Below are positions 55,158 to 64,000 of a stretch of 64,000 nt of DNA, in pieces. The notes under the pieces were generated by a model. The model searched no databases. It was not told where the DNA came from and saw only the letters and a list, made by a program, of their open reading frames with translations. The DNA lies in the NCBI RefSeq assembly GCF_024055575.1, contig NZ_JAMXOE010000004.1:186001-250000 (forward strand). The letters are read 5' to 3'. Positions within the stretch are counted from its first letter, which is position 1; each line of letters starts with the position of its first letter. The translations under genes and the position numbers were made by a program. The DNA is from Mucilaginibacter flavidus. GTDB taxonomy: Bacteria; Bacteroidota; Bacteroidia; Sphingobacteriales; Sphingobacteriaceae.

Positions 55158-56218
55158 GCCCTTTTTTTCCGGGTTACCAGTATGTAAAAGCTGAATAATA
55201 ATCCTGAAATTATCAAGCCACTTAATATGGCAATAGAGTATTTGAGTTTGTTTTTCTTAAGCGGCAATTCAGGTTCGTCAACTATCTGAACGGTTGGTGT
55301 TTCCTGGGCTAGCATTGTTTTGCTTGATTCAAGGTTTTTAACTGTTTCAGAAAAAACGGTTGACAGAACAATCTTGTCACGCTCTTTTATGTCAACATTG
55401 GCTGATGCCTTTGTATAGGCTGGGTTAACATCAAGCAATGTTTGGTTTGCACTGGATAAGTCGTAAGTTTTATGGTTTAAAATAGCACCAATACTGTCAG
55501 CGCGTTGCTGCAGTCGCTCCACATTATTTCTTAGCCGCTTTGTTTTAGTGGTGATAAAAAAGTCAGTTGACTGTTTAATCATCCTGGTGCAAAACAGTTG
55601 AGCCAGCTTTTCATCCTTCATAGTAGCATTTACTTCAAAGAAACCAAGTTTTTTATCGGTTTTATCAATCCCAAACTCGCCTGATAAAATAAGTGTGGTC
55701 ATTTCGTGCAGCAGGCTGTCCTGAAGGCGCGTATTGTTTTTACCGTTTAGCGGGAAGCGCGTTATCTTACCATCAGGACTGTATTTAAGCCACTTTTTAT
55801 CAAGTTTGTTTACCGCAGCATAGCGGTCGGCAAGGGTTTGCGTGCTATCGTATGCAGTTAAAAGTGTAGCTTTTATCAATTTATGGCTCTTTATCAATTC
55901 CTCAACATTGTCGCCGGCTAATACTCCGCTCGCACCGCCAAGGCCATCGAGATTGAATCCAAATTGACCTGCCAGTGCCGAGAGGCCACCTGCGCTGCCT
56001 GATGATTTAGCATCATCCACAACAAATGTCAGTCGGGCAGTATACGATGGTGTCCACAACCAGGCCGTTAATGCGCCCGCAAGGCCACCAACAATTAAAG
56101 CCAGCGCCAAAGTTTTTTTAAACTGAAAAATATAAGCTATATCCGCAACACGGTCTTGAAGTACCTTTTTTATAGAAAACTCGGGCTCATAAGGATATGG
56201 TGGATTTTCCTGGCTCAT
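55154..56218 (-). CDS. Wzz-like chain-length/co-polymerase protein, second set
   Basis: A 354-residue PCP protein with membrane helices near residues 34-55 (TLALALIVGGLAGALTAWLW) and 325-346 (SIAILSGLIISGLLFSFYIL). The motif before helix 2 is VQIVDEPELPLKKNK. It shares with the protein at 34149 the Gly-rich stretch after YTARLTFVVDDAKSSG and the DNVEELIKS block. It lies 2 nt after the SLBB gene in the same minus-strand operon. Confidence 0.9.
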   Translation of the reverse strand: MSQENPPYPYEPEFSIKKVLQDRVADIAYIFQFKKTLALALIVGGLAGALTAWLWTPSYTARLTFVVDDAKSSGSAGGLSALAGQFGFNLDGLGGASGVLAGDNVEELIKSHKLIKATLLTAYDSTQTLADRYAAVNKLDKKWLKYSPDGKITRFPLNGKNNTRLQDSLLHEMTTLILSGEFGIDKTDKKLGFFEVNATMKDEKLAQLFCTRMIKQSTDFFITTKTKRLRNNVERLQQRADSIGAILNHKTYDLSSANQTLLDVNPAYTKASANVDIKERDKIVLSTVFSETVKNLESSKTMLAQETPTVQIVDEPELPLKKNKLKYSIAILSGLIISGLLFSFYILVTRKKRA

Positions 56219-56220
56219 TC

Positions 56221-58560
56221 TTATTTATGTAAAATGGCAATAATACTAACTATTGCAGTTAACGCTGCAGCTATGCTGCCAATATCTCCTACGCCTATTT
56301 TAATACGGGAATCTGGCGTTTTTTCAGGCACTATGATCTTACTTCCGGGTTTTACTAATGGATAATTGCGAAAGAACAGAAAATGCCGCACAGGTTGGTT
56401 TAAACCATCGGGATACTTAATGTAAGCACCCTTTAACCTTGCTTTTTCAGTTGTGCCACCGGCGGCATTAATGTAGTATTTAAAACTGCTGCCGTTATAA
56501 CTTATATACTGCGGGTTGTTTACCGAGCCCGATACTTCAACATACGAGATAACCCTCGGAACATAAACACTGTCGCCCGGCATTAATACCATATTGCTGT
56601 TTTCAATTTTATTACCGTCCTTCCGGGTAAGATCAACATTTACCCGTATTCCTTTTCTGAAAACCTGGGCATTTTGCAGCGAACCGTAAGGCGTTACACC
56701 TCCGGCCCGGTTTAAAAAATCAAGCGCCGATTCGTCCTGTTTTTGAACCGCATAATCGCCCGGGAACACCACCTCACCTTTAATGCTCACGTTTCCTAAG
56801 GAGCGATAGTTGACCAGGCGCGGCACGTAGATAAAATCCATCGGCTGTAATTCAATGTCCTTCCCGGCCTCCGGGCTATCCATATTTACAACAAAAGTAT
56901 TTACTAATTTATTGGCTACTGTGTCTGATTCGTTTTTTATAATTCTTGATATCTCAACATGGTGGTCGGCTGCTTCGTCAGCAAACCCGCCAGCCATCGC
57001 AATTACATCAGCTAGCTTTAATCCAAAGCGGTATGTAAAAACTGCTGGCTTCCGTACAAAACCATCTACAACGACTTTTTGGTTTGATGTGAAAACATCG
57101 CGGTTAAGCACCGTCACCGAATCTTCGCGTAACAAAGCAACGTCATTTTTGCCGGCGACCACGTCGCCAGGGTTAAATGATATCAATTGTCGTTCGAGGT
57201 TTGGCATAGTTCTTTTTATATAGCCGCGTTCCATATAGGCTTCTGGCTTTAATCCTTGCGCACTTTTTAGCAGCGCGCTTAAAGTAAAGCCCGCAGTAAG
57301 CTCGTAAACGCCTGGGCGGTAAACCGCACCTTCGAGTACTATTCTATTGGTGTAGCGGTTAGTAATGGCTCCTATTTGTACTAAATCGCCATTATGGGGT
57401 ATGTAGTTTGCAAACAAGTTTGCCGGAACGTCCTTAACCTCGCGTTCCAGCGCATTAATTTGGTCTACTTTGGCAATGCCTTTGTAGGCTACATCAGTAA
57501 AGCCGCCTGCATATTTTATAAGCTCGTCTAACTGTTCGTTATCTTTTAATTCATAAATAGCGGGGTTTTTTACTTCGCCGCTAATGCCAACGCGCTTTTT
57601 GTAAACCGGGATGCGGATTACATCCTGATCCTCGAGCCTTATATTGCCATCCAACAGCCCCTGCTGAAGAAATGCGTAGAAGTCGACCGTTTTGTATACT
57701 TTATTATTTCTTATCAGCTCAATGTTTCTTAGCGATCCGTTTTGATTTGGGCCGCCTGAGTTGTATAGCGCATTAAACAAAGTTGAAAGCGCCGATAGTG
57801 TATATGACCCCGGGGTCTTCACTTCGCCCACCAATGTAATCTTGATGCTGCGGGTATTACCAAGGTTTACAGCTAATTGTGTTTGGCCGGAGTTTAAGGC
57901 AGGGTAAACCCTGGTCATTTTGGTTTTAATAAGTTTTGTGGCCTGCTCAATAGTAAAACCATTTACATAAATTATACCGGCATAGGGTACCTGAACATTT
58001 CCTTCTGGTGTTACCTTCGAGCGTACGCTGCTTTCATTCAATCCGGTTAATAGTACAATCAATTCATCGCCCGGGCCTATCACATAGCCTTTAGGCGTTG
58101 CAACGGAAAAATTTGGCTGAAAGCTTAAACTGGTCTGGTTAAAGAAATCGCTTCCGTAAACACGTAAGCCATTGGTGCTGGCAGGAGCTGGGACAGCCGT
58201 ATTTGCTTTTGGGGTTAATACCGTGTCATTCTCGTCCCTTGAAAAATCTATCTTTTTCTTTTCAGTTGACTGGGTAGATTTTGTTCCTGTTTTTTTGTTG
58301 AGGCCAAGCAACGTTACACGGTTTTTAAAGGCATCAACTTCACCTGCAGGCATACCCTTTTGAATGAGTATTTTATAAGCGTCCTGTTCAGATACGCCGG
58401 AGTCCTGTAATTTTTTCCAGGCCATTGTTATTTGCTCATCGCTCAAAGCGCCAACCTTTATGTTTTGGATATTTGCGAGTGATACATCCTGCGCTGTTAC
58501 CCTGGTTGAAAAGGCCGTTAAGGCAAACAATAAAATATAGAATAAGTATTTAATCCGCAT
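56221..58560 (-). CDS. SLBB-domain outer-membrane polysaccharide export protein, second set
   Basis: A 779-residue Wza-like exporter with signal peptide (YLFYILLFALTAFSTRVTAQ). It has the same helical N-terminal unit as the first exporter (LSDEQITMAWKKLQDSGVSE) and Poly_export (GYVIGPGDELIVLLTGLNES). SLBB units are marked by KITLVGEVKTPGSY, VGISGEVKNPAIY, IVLEGAVYRPGVY, VVVDGFVRKPAVF, VSIKGEVVFPGDY and VEVSGSVNNPQYI. A C-terminal hydrophobic helix is present. It shares layout with the 31632 gene but is clearly diverged, so it is not a recent copy. Confidence 0.92.
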   Translation of the reverse strand: MRIKYLFYILLFALTAFSTRVTAQDVSLANIQNIKVGALSDEQITMAWKKLQDSGVSEQDAYKILIQKGMPAGEVDAFKNRVTLLGLNKKTGTKSTQSTEKKKIDFSRDENDTVLTPKANTAVPAPASTNGLRVYGSDFFNQTSLSFQPNFSVATPKGYVIGPGDELIVLLTGLNESSVRSKVTPEGNVQVPYAGIIYVNGFTIEQATKLIKTKMTRVYPALNSGQTQLAVNLGNTRSIKITLVGEVKTPGSYTLSALSTLFNALYNSGGPNQNGSLRNIELIRNNKVYKTVDFYAFLQQGLLDGNIRLEDQDVIRIPVYKKRVGISGEVKNPAIYELKDNEQLDELIKYAGGFTDVAYKGIAKVDQINALEREVKDVPANLFANYIPHNGDLVQIGAITNRYTNRIVLEGAVYRPGVYELTAGFTLSALLKSAQGLKPEAYMERGYIKRTMPNLERQLISFNPGDVVAGKNDVALLREDSVTVLNRDVFTSNQKVVVDGFVRKPAVFTYRFGLKLADVIAMAGGFADEAADHHVEISRIIKNESDTVANKLVNTFVVNMDSPEAGKDIELQPMDFIYVPRLVNYRSLGNVSIKGEVVFPGDYAVQKQDESALDFLNRAGGVTPYGSLQNAQVFRKGIRVNVDLTRKDGNKIENSNMVLMPGDSVYVPRVISYVEVSGSVNNPQYISYNGSSFKYYINAAGGTTEKARLKGAYIKYPDGLNQPVRHFLFFRNYPLVKPGSKIIVPEKTPDSRIKIGVGDIGSIAAALTAIVSIIAILHK

Positions 58561-58588
58561 GTAAAAATTGAAGTTAAGCTTAGCGTTG

Positions 58589-58596
58589 CAAATATA
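58589..58596 (-). promoter_or_regulatory. TAnnTTTG (-7) box for the second export operon
   Basis: Read on the minus strand, TATATTTG is an exact -7 match 29 nt before the ATG of the SLBB gene. No good -33 TTG is seen. Confidence 0.4.
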
Positions 58597-58736
58597 AAAT
58601 ATTAAATCAGTGAAATACCATAAATAGCAAGCCTGTGGTGATACGCAGCGTTAACAAAACGAGAGCGGCTTGGTTTGCTGGTTTTTAAAATAAAGTGGTT
58701 ACAAAGTATCCCTGGTAATTGCCGGGGACAATTTGC

Positions 58737-59969
58737 CTACAAGCCGGGGATAAGTTTTTGAAGCCTTTCGTAGTGCGTTTTGTTGTTTATAAGTTTGTTA
58801 ATATGCCCGAGTGCATTTTTTCCCATTTCGGTAACAAGGCTTTCATTATTGTACAAGACTTTGATTCGTTCGGCCAGCTGTGCGGCATTGCCCGGTTCAA
58901 ACAGCAGTCCTGTATAATTATCAATAACCATTTCGGGTATACCGCCAATGCGGGCTCCAATTACTGGTTTGCCCAGCGCCATAGCCTCAACCACAGTGAA
59001 TCCTAAAACCTCGTAACACTCGGAGGGACAGATCAAAAAATCAGCCCCCTTAACAATTTGTAAAACTTCTGACTTGCTTTTTTTTCCTAAAAACTCGACA
59101 TTGTTTAACTGATGCTCAGTTTTTAATGTTTTTAATTCCGCTTCCTGGGTGCCGTCGCCTATTATTTTAAGCTTGATATGGGGGAAAGATTGCATCGCTT
59201 TTAATAAGGTATGCGCGCCTTTAATCCGCTCCAGCCGGCCTACAAAAATTATATACTTTTCGGTTGTTTGCGCTGGCATCAGCTTTACCCTTTCAATTTC
59301 AGCATAGTCGTAGCCGTGATAAATTTGTACCAGCTTATCATTAAAAAAATTGAATTGCTTATATTTTTCAAGTTGAAAAATTGACGGGCAAACAAAATAA
59401 TCTACGTAGGCATAATAGTTAAGGTATTTATGAACGTAGTTTTCAAGCGCAGCCACCGTGCTTGCCAGGTATGAACCTTTTTTGCATGAATGGGTAATGC
59501 AGTTGTAAAATTTACCGCCAAAGCACCTTTCGCACACCTGGCCATGGCTTACAAAAATACTATCCGGGCAAATGGGTGTATATTCATGCAAGGTCCAAAT
59601 GATGGGAATATTTCGTTTTTTTAGGATTTTTAAAATAGTTGGGGTGATATAATGGTGGATAACATTGATATGGGCAAAATCAATTTTAACATCATTCAGC
59701 AGCCTTTCAAGGTTTTCCTGGGCTTCAAATGAATATATGCTTTTCATTACCACTTTTACTCCGGCGGATATGCTACGTTTGTTAACTTTTTTGTAGTCGA
59801 TGTTTTCGATAAAGTAACTGCTGTATTCCGAAGGTAGGCTCCTGTCATCTTTCATAGAAAATGGCACAACATTGTGTCCTTTTTGCTGGTAAATATTAAC
59901 CACATTTTCGACATAAGTCCAGTCACCTCCGGTCGGATACCACGCCCAATTAACAACAAGAATATTCAT
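58737..59969 (-). CDS. Glycosyltransferase family 4 protein
   Basis: A 410-residue GT-B retaining glycosyltransferase. The N-terminal domain contains HINVIHHYITPTILKILKKR, and a Cys-rich insertion (CPDSIFVSHGQVCERCF and CITHSC). The C-terminal donor domain contains IIFVGRLERIKGAHTLLKAM, FLICPSECYEVLGFTVVEAM (EX7E) and GKPVIGARIGGIPEMV. It lies upstream of the second export pair on the same strand, but with its own spacing of 176 nt and a promoter box between. Confidence 0.92.
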   Translation of the reverse strand: MNILVVNWAWYPTGGDWTYVENVVNIYQQKGHNVVPFSMKDDRSLPSEYSSYFIENIDYKKVNKRSISAGVKVVMKSIYSFEAQENLERLLNDVKIDFAHINVIHHYITPTILKILKKRNIPIIWTLHEYTPICPDSIFVSHGQVCERCFGGKFYNCITHSCKKGSYLASTVAALENYVHKYLNYYAYVDYFVCPSIFQLEKYKQFNFFNDKLVQIYHGYDYAEIERVKLMPAQTTEKYIIFVGRLERIKGAHTLLKAMQSFPHIKLKIIGDGTQEAELKTLKTEHQLNNVEFLGKKSKSEVLQIVKGADFLICPSECYEVLGFTVVEAMALGKPVIGARIGGIPEMVIDNYTGLLFEPGNAAQLAERIKVLYNNESLVTEMGKNALGHINKLINNKTHYERLQKLIPGL

Positions 59970-60446
59970 TCCGAATAATTTTTTAACTTAAATAAAACAA
60001 AATTCAAAGATGCCTGTATTAAATGATATTAGTACGATAAAACTAGAAGTTTAAAATTTGGAGGACAATTTTACATTAATAACGGGCCGCTATTTACCCG
60101 GTAAGGTCATGAAAATGACCCTAAAAATTAACTCGGTTAAACAATGTTGACCCGCATTGTATCGAATTGATTTAGATTTTCCACGCTGTATAGACTTCCG
60201 ATAAAGCATTTTGGACGACCCGCTGGTTATAATACCCGTATTTAATTGGTATTTTGGTTGCTAAAATTTTATCTAATTATACTAAAAGCCAAAGTATTTG
60301 AATTATTTTATCGATTTTTTAACAGTTTTAAAAAAAATAATCTGGTTGGTAAGGCAAAAAAAGTTAATTTTGGAAAGTGAAGACTATCTATCCCGTCACA
60401 CTTTTGAATCAACTACCAGATTCTACCTTATGGTTTTAACATTTAT
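59970..60446. other. Divergent 477-nt intergenic region
   Basis: It lies between divergently read genes. It holds a small perfect hairpin GGTCAT-gaaa-ATGACC (60105-60120) and the promoter candidate at 60346-60372. No gene or repeat was found. The hairpin could be an operator or a short structured leader; nothing more can be said. Confidence 0.6.
60346..60372 (+). promoter_or_regulatory. Promoter candidate for the RmlD-like gene
   Basis: TTG (60346-60348), 16 nt, TAATTTTG (60365-60372), an exact -7 box with a slightly short spacer. It lies 75 nt before the start codon at 60447. Confidence 0.5.
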
Positions 60447-61391
60447 ATGAAGAAAAAGATTTACATTGCAGGCGCAGGCGGAATGCTTGGGGAAGCTTTT
60501 TATCGAATATTTAAAGATGAGTATGAAGTTAAGTGCACAGATAAGGATGTAAATGAAAAATGGCTTAGCTTTTTGGATTTTCGCGATTTTGAGAAATATA
60601 AGAGAGAAGTTGAGACTTTTAAACCAGACTATCTTTTTCACCTTGGCGCCTACACCGACCTTGAGTTTTGCGAGCTTAATTTAGACGATACCTACCTTAC
60701 CAATACTACAGCTGTTGAAAATGCTGTATTCATAGCTAACAACATAGATATACCTTTATTATACATTAGCACTGCCGGTATTTTTGACGGTACAAAGGAC
60801 TTTTACGACGATTGGGACGAGCCTAATCCGCTTGGCCACTACGCACGTTCAAAGTATATGGGTGAACGTTATGTGAGAGAAAATGCAAAGCGCTACATTA
60901 TTTGCCGGGCAGGATGGATGATGGGCGGTGGGCCCTATAAAGACAAAAAGTTTATAAACAAGATAATTAAGCAATTGGCTGGCGGTAAACGCGACTTGCA
61001 TATTGTAAACGACAAAGATGGTACGCCAACTTTTACGGTTGATTTTGCCAAAAATGTTAAGCTGCTGATTGAAAAAGAATATTGGGGCTTGTACAATCTG
61101 GTTTGTAACGGCGAAACCAGCAGGCTTGAGGTGGCTGAGGAGCTGGTTAGGATTTTGGGCCTCGAAAATGAAGTTACCTTCCACGAAGTTTCGTCAAGCT
61201 ACTTTAAAGATACCTATTTTGCACCAAGGCCGCCGTCAGAGCGCCTGATCAATAAAAAGCTTGAGTTGAGGAACATGAATATTATGCGCGACTGGAAGAT
61301 CGCACTCGGCGAGTATATTGATGACTACTATGTTGACTACTTGAAGGAAAAAAATATCTATTCGACAAAAGAAGATACCATTACTTTATAA
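60447..61391 (+). CDS. RmlD-like sugar-nucleotide reductase
   Basis: A 314-residue short-chain dehydrogenase of the RmlD (dTDP-4-dehydrorhamnose reductase) substrate-binding family. The NAD(P) motif is IYIAGAGGMLGEAFYRIF; the active site has ISTAGIFDG and YARSKYMGE (Tyr-x-x-x-Lys). RmlA, B and C are not present, so the exact deoxy-sugar is uncertain. It is followed 15 nt later by a GT4 gene and probably forms a pair with it. Confidence 0.83.
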   Translation: MKKKIYIAGAGGMLGEAFYRIFKDEYEVKCTDKDVNEKWLSFLDFRDFEKYKREVETFKPDYLFHLGAYTDLEFCELNLDDTYLTNTTAVENAVFIANNIDIPLLYISTAGIFDGTKDFYDDWDEPNPLGHYARSKYMGERYVRENAKRYIICRAGWMMGGGPYKDKKFINKIIKQLAGGKRDLHIVNDKDGTPTFTVDFAKNVKLLIEKEYWGLYNLVCNGETSRLEVAEELVRILGLENEVTFHEVSSSYFKDTYFAPRPPSERLINKKLELRNMNIMRDWKIALGEYIDDYYVDYLKEKNIYSTKEDTITL

Positions 61392-61406
61392 CTACTACCA
61401 GCCATA

Positions 61407-62510
61407 ATGCGCATTGCTGCCTTCGGTTTCCGGTCGGTCCCGCCATCGAAAGGTGCTGCCGGCGCTGATAAATTTGCTTTAGAACTTTTTCCGCGACTTG
61501 TTACCAGGGGCCATAGCGTTGTGGCCTATAATCGCCAGTACCCAGACGTTTTTGTTGATGTAGATGAATATAAGGGTGTAAAGATTAAAACCTTTAAAAC
61601 TACCCCCAGAAAGGGATTCGATACACTGCTGCACTCCTTTAAATGTACCTGGGATATTATTGCAAATAACACCGCCGATATTGTGCATATACAAAACGGA
61701 GGCAACAGCATATGGGCCCTGCCGTTGCGCCTGTTTGGTAAAAAAGTATTTATCAGCCAGGATGGGGTAGACTGGAAACGCGATAAATGGCCCTGGTACG
61801 GTAAATTATATTTAAAGCTTTCGTCGTTTATTACCGCACACATACCCAACGAGGTGATATTTGATAACGTAATTGCTAAAAAACTTTTTGAAGCAAAATT
61901 TAATAAGCAATTTAAGTTTATACCCTTTGGCAGCGAGGTTGAACCGGGTAACGGCAGCACTGAAATACTGGACAATCATGACCTTGAAAAAGGCGGCTAT
62001 TACTTATTTGTTGGCCGTTTTATCCCTGATAAAGGCCTCCATTATCTTATACCTGCATTCAAGAAATCGAACTCAAAAAGAAAGCTGGTACTTATAGGCG
62101 GTTCACCCAACCCTTCACCATACGAAAAGGAACTGCTCGATATGGCAAATGAGCAAATAATATTCCCCGGTTATGTTTATGGCGATGATGTAAATACGCT
62201 GATGAAAAATGCTTATTGCTATATCCAGCCATCTGATGTAGAGGGTTTGTCGCCGGTAGTGCTAACTGTGATGGGGCTTAACGTGCCGCTTATAGTAAGC
62301 GATATTGAAGAAAACCAATATGCAGTTTTAGATACCGCCCGTATGTTTAAGCAAGGCAATATTGAATCGTTAACCGAAGAAATAAACTTTTGTGAGGCAA
62401 ATCATTCCGAAATGCTTGCTCTTGCGGAGAAAGCGCAGGTGCGTGCGTTAAGCGTATTTAACTGGGAAATGGTTGCCGATGAACACGTAAAAGTTTTTGC
62501 AGAGTCCTAA
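61407..62510 (+). CDS. Glycosyltransferase family 4 protein
   Basis: A 367-residue GT-B transferase. It begins MRIAAFGFRSVPPSKGAAGA, contains ADIVHIQNGGNSIWALPLRL, YLFVGRFIPDKGLHYLIPAF and a C-terminal acidic site in CYIQPSDVEGLSPVVLTVMG. The start resembles the rhamnosyltransferase-like DUF1972/GT4 group, in keeping with an RmlD-like neighbour. Its stop overlaps that of the convergent gene by 4 nt. Confidence 0.9.
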   Translation: MRIAAFGFRSVPPSKGAAGADKFALELFPRLVTRGHSVVAYNRQYPDVFVDVDEYKGVKIKTFKTTPRKGFDTLLHSFKCTWDIIANNTADIVHIQNGGNSIWALPLRLFGKKVFISQDGVDWKRDKWPWYGKLYLKLSSFITAHIPNEVIFDNVIAKKLFEAKFNKQFKFIPFGSEVEPGNGSTEILDNHDLEKGGYYLFVGRFIPDKGLHYLIPAFKKSNSKRKLVLIGGSPNPSPYEKELLDMANEQIIFPGYVYGDDVNTLMKNAYCYIQPSDVEGLSPVVLTVMGLNVPLIVSDIEENQYAVLDTARMFKQGNIESLTEEINFCEANHSEMLALAEKAQVRALSVFNWEMVADEHVKVFAES

Positions 62511-63637
62511 ATAGCCTTTTTAAACACTTCAACCAGTTGAAACGCCGTGTTACGCCACGAGAATAATTTAAGGCGTTCTCTTCCTTTGTTTTTCATGTCC
62601 TCACGTAATTCAGGATCATCTAAAACGCTTTTGATCTTTGCCGCCATATCCTGAATATCAAAAGGATTGAATTCCAGTACAGCATCGCCGCCAACTTCGG
62701 GCAGACAGGTATTATCTGCTACCAATACGGGCAAATTACTTTTAAATGCTTCGAGGACAGGGATACCAAAACCTTCATTTGTTGACGGGAAAACATACAA
62801 CAGCGCATTTTGATAAAGTGCACCCAGGTCACTATCAGTTAAATAACCGGTTAGTAATACCTCGTCGCTAATGCTGTTAATCTCAATAGCGTCTAAAATC
62901 AATTTGTAATCACTGTCGAAAATATTGGCAGGGGTGGGGCCTGCGAGCACCAACTTTAAATCGGGATAGTTGGAAGCTTTAACTTTTGCAAATGCTTCAA
63001 TAAGCGCGGGTATGTTTTTTCGTTTAAACATTGAACCGGCGTGCAGCAGGTATTTTTGTGGTGTTAAGCCAAATTTGCTTAATAACAATTCGTCATTCTG
63101 AGAATTGCCTGTGGTAGCTAACTCTTTCGGCCCTTCATATATTACTTCCAGTTTTTCATGGTCGATGCCGGTAAAATGATGAATTTGCTTTTTGGACCAT
63201 GCACTCGGCGTAATTACAAAGGGCGACCTTTTCGCAGCGGGCACCGCTGTTTTCATATACAGCCATAGCCACAGTTTGCCATAAGCTTTTGGCGACTCAA
63301 AACAAAAAGCATCATGAAAGACAGGGACGGTTTCATACCCTAAATGAATTATCGGAACGCAGTTGTCGGTACAAAAAACAATGTCACAACCTTTAAAAAA
63401 TGCTTTTAACGGTAAAATCAATTGCTTCCACAACTGGTATCTGGCGTGCTCAATATATTTTAGTAGTTTATTGTTACCGGCGTAAACAGGAATGCTTGTG
63501 TCGATAAAATGAAAACGGATCTCGCCGCTTTCCATGTTTTTAAATTCTTTACAAAGTTCCTCAAGGTAGGTGCGTGTGCCTGTTTTGGCCACCTGCAAAT
63601 CGCGCACATCAACGGCTATGGTTAATGGTTTCGGCAT
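62507..63637 (-). CDS. Glycosyltransferase family 4 protein
   Basis: A 376-residue GT-B transferase. The N-terminus is IAVDVRDLQVAKTGTRTYLE, the acceptor domain has FCTDNCVPI and VPVFHDAFCFESP, and the donor domain has YLLHAGSMFKRKNIPALIEA and VFPSTNEGFGIPVLEAFKSN (EX7E). It resembles mannosyl- and rhamnosyltransferases of the WbdA/WbaZ type. Its ATG directly follows the stop of the acyltransferase gene upstream. Confidence 0.92.
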   Translation of the reverse strand: MPKPLTIAVDVRDLQVAKTGTRTYLEELCKEFKNMESGEIRFHFIDTSIPVYAGNNKLLKYIEHARYQLWKQLILPLKAFFKGCDIVFCTDNCVPIIHLGYETVPVFHDAFCFESPKAYGKLWLWLYMKTAVPAAKRSPFVITPSAWSKKQIHHFTGIDHEKLEVIYEGPKELATTGNSQNDELLLSKFGLTPQKYLLHAGSMFKRKNIPALIEAFAKVKASNYPDLKLVLAGPTPANIFDSDYKLILDAIEINSISDEVLLTGYLTDSDLGALYQNALLYVFPSTNEGFGIPVLEAFKSNLPVLVADNTCLPEVGGDAVLEFNPFDIQDMAAKIKSVLDDPELREDMKNKGRERLKLFSWRNTAFQLVEVFKKAI

Positions 63638-64000
63638 TTAATTTTCTCCCCTGGTTTTTATCAGCTTGGCAGGCACGCCCGCAATCACTGAATTTGCAGC
63701 GAACGATTTAGTAACAACGCTGCCCGCTGCAACTACGCAGCCATCACCAATAGTAACGCCTGCCAATATGGTTGAGCCGGCGCCGACCCAACAATTATTG
63801 CCAATGCTTACCGACTGCTTTGTCACGCCTTGTTCCTTTATGGTTAGACTCATATCGTTGTAGAGATGATTTTCTGAGAACACCTGCACATTTGGCCCCA
63901 TTATCACATCGTTGCCAATGGTTATACCGCCCTGGCCTGCAAAATAGGCCCGTGCACTGATGCCTGTTCGGTCGCCAATAGAAATACCTTTACCACGGTA
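63638..64000 (-). CDS. Hexapeptide-repeat acyltransferase, 5' end missing
   Basis: The last 120 codons of a left-handed beta-helix acyltransferase; the frame stays open to the window edge, so the true start lies beyond it. Hexapeptide turns include ISIGDRTGISARAYF, ITIGNDVIMGPNVQVFSENH (probable catalytic His), VSIGNNCWVGAGSTILAGV and IGDGCVVAAGSVVTKSF, ending VIAGVPAKLIK. It probably O-acetylates a glycan and is cotranscribed with the GT4 gene that follows. Confidence 0.9.
   Translation of the reverse strand, partial: YRGKGISIGDRTGISARAYFAGQGGITIGNDVIMGPNVQVFSENHLYNDMSLTIKEQGVTKQSVSIGNNCWVGAGSTILAGVTIGDGCVVAAGSVVTKSFAANSVIAGVPAKLIKTRGEN

Noticed and set aside
60105..60120. Small GGTCAT-gaaa-ATGACC hairpin as a terminator
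   Set aside because: Only 6 bp, no U-tract, and it lies between divergent genes where no terminator is needed.

Overview
The window is chromosomal DNA from a member of the Bacteroidota, most likely a Sphingobacteriaceae genus such as Mucilaginibacter or Pedobacter. This rests on gene order, protein families, a general absence of Shine-Dalgarno sequences, promoters of the TTG / TAnnTTTG type, and the GTCATTGCGAGGAACGAAGCAA intergenic repeat; no 16S gene or database search was available.

Positions 1-31,400 are a compact housekeeping region. It carries glyS, a secreted beta-propeller protein, radC, pheT, a coiled-coil/zapA pair, a candidate 6S RNA, rny, a Mpo1-like membrane protein, a two-domain acyltransferase (minus strand), a helix-hairpin-helix protein overlapping apt, a stand-alone EF-Tu domain III protein, an acyl-CoA dehydrogenase, rpsU, a Xer recombinase and hpf. 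Then come tRNA-Thr(UGU), -Tyr(GUA), -Gly(UCC), -Thr(GGU), tuf, tRNA-Trp(CCA), secE-nusG-rplK-rplA-rplJ-rplL-rpoB-rpoC, a DUF3467 gene and fcl (GDP-L-fucose synthase).

Positions 31,500-64,000 are a surface-polysaccharide region. A plus-strand run starts with an SLBB outer-membrane export protein and a Wzz-like protein. It continues with a flippase, a DegT aminotransferase, a WbqC protein, two tandem glycosidase-like beta-propeller proteins, a GNAT acetyltransferase, a methyltransferase, glycosyltransferases, a Wzy-like polymerase, a hexapeptide acyltransferase, an epimerase and, after an 844-nt gene-poor gap, a polyprenyl-phosphate sugar-1-phosphate transferase. Together these look like a Wzx/Wzy-type pathway: priming on undecaprenyl phosphate, assembly, flipping, polymerisation and export. 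After a second 840-nt gap come a lipoprotein and two tandem Wzi-like proteins. A second Wzz/SLBB pair on the minus strand follows, then GT4 glycosyltransferases, an RmlD-like reductase and a hexapeptide acyltransferase cut by the window edge.

Points of interest are the strong Shine-Dalgarno sequences kept at rpsU, hpf and rpoC, hairpins that cover start sites, spacers built from iterated words that fold on themselves, the EF-Tu domain III protein, and the WbqC/twin-propeller module.
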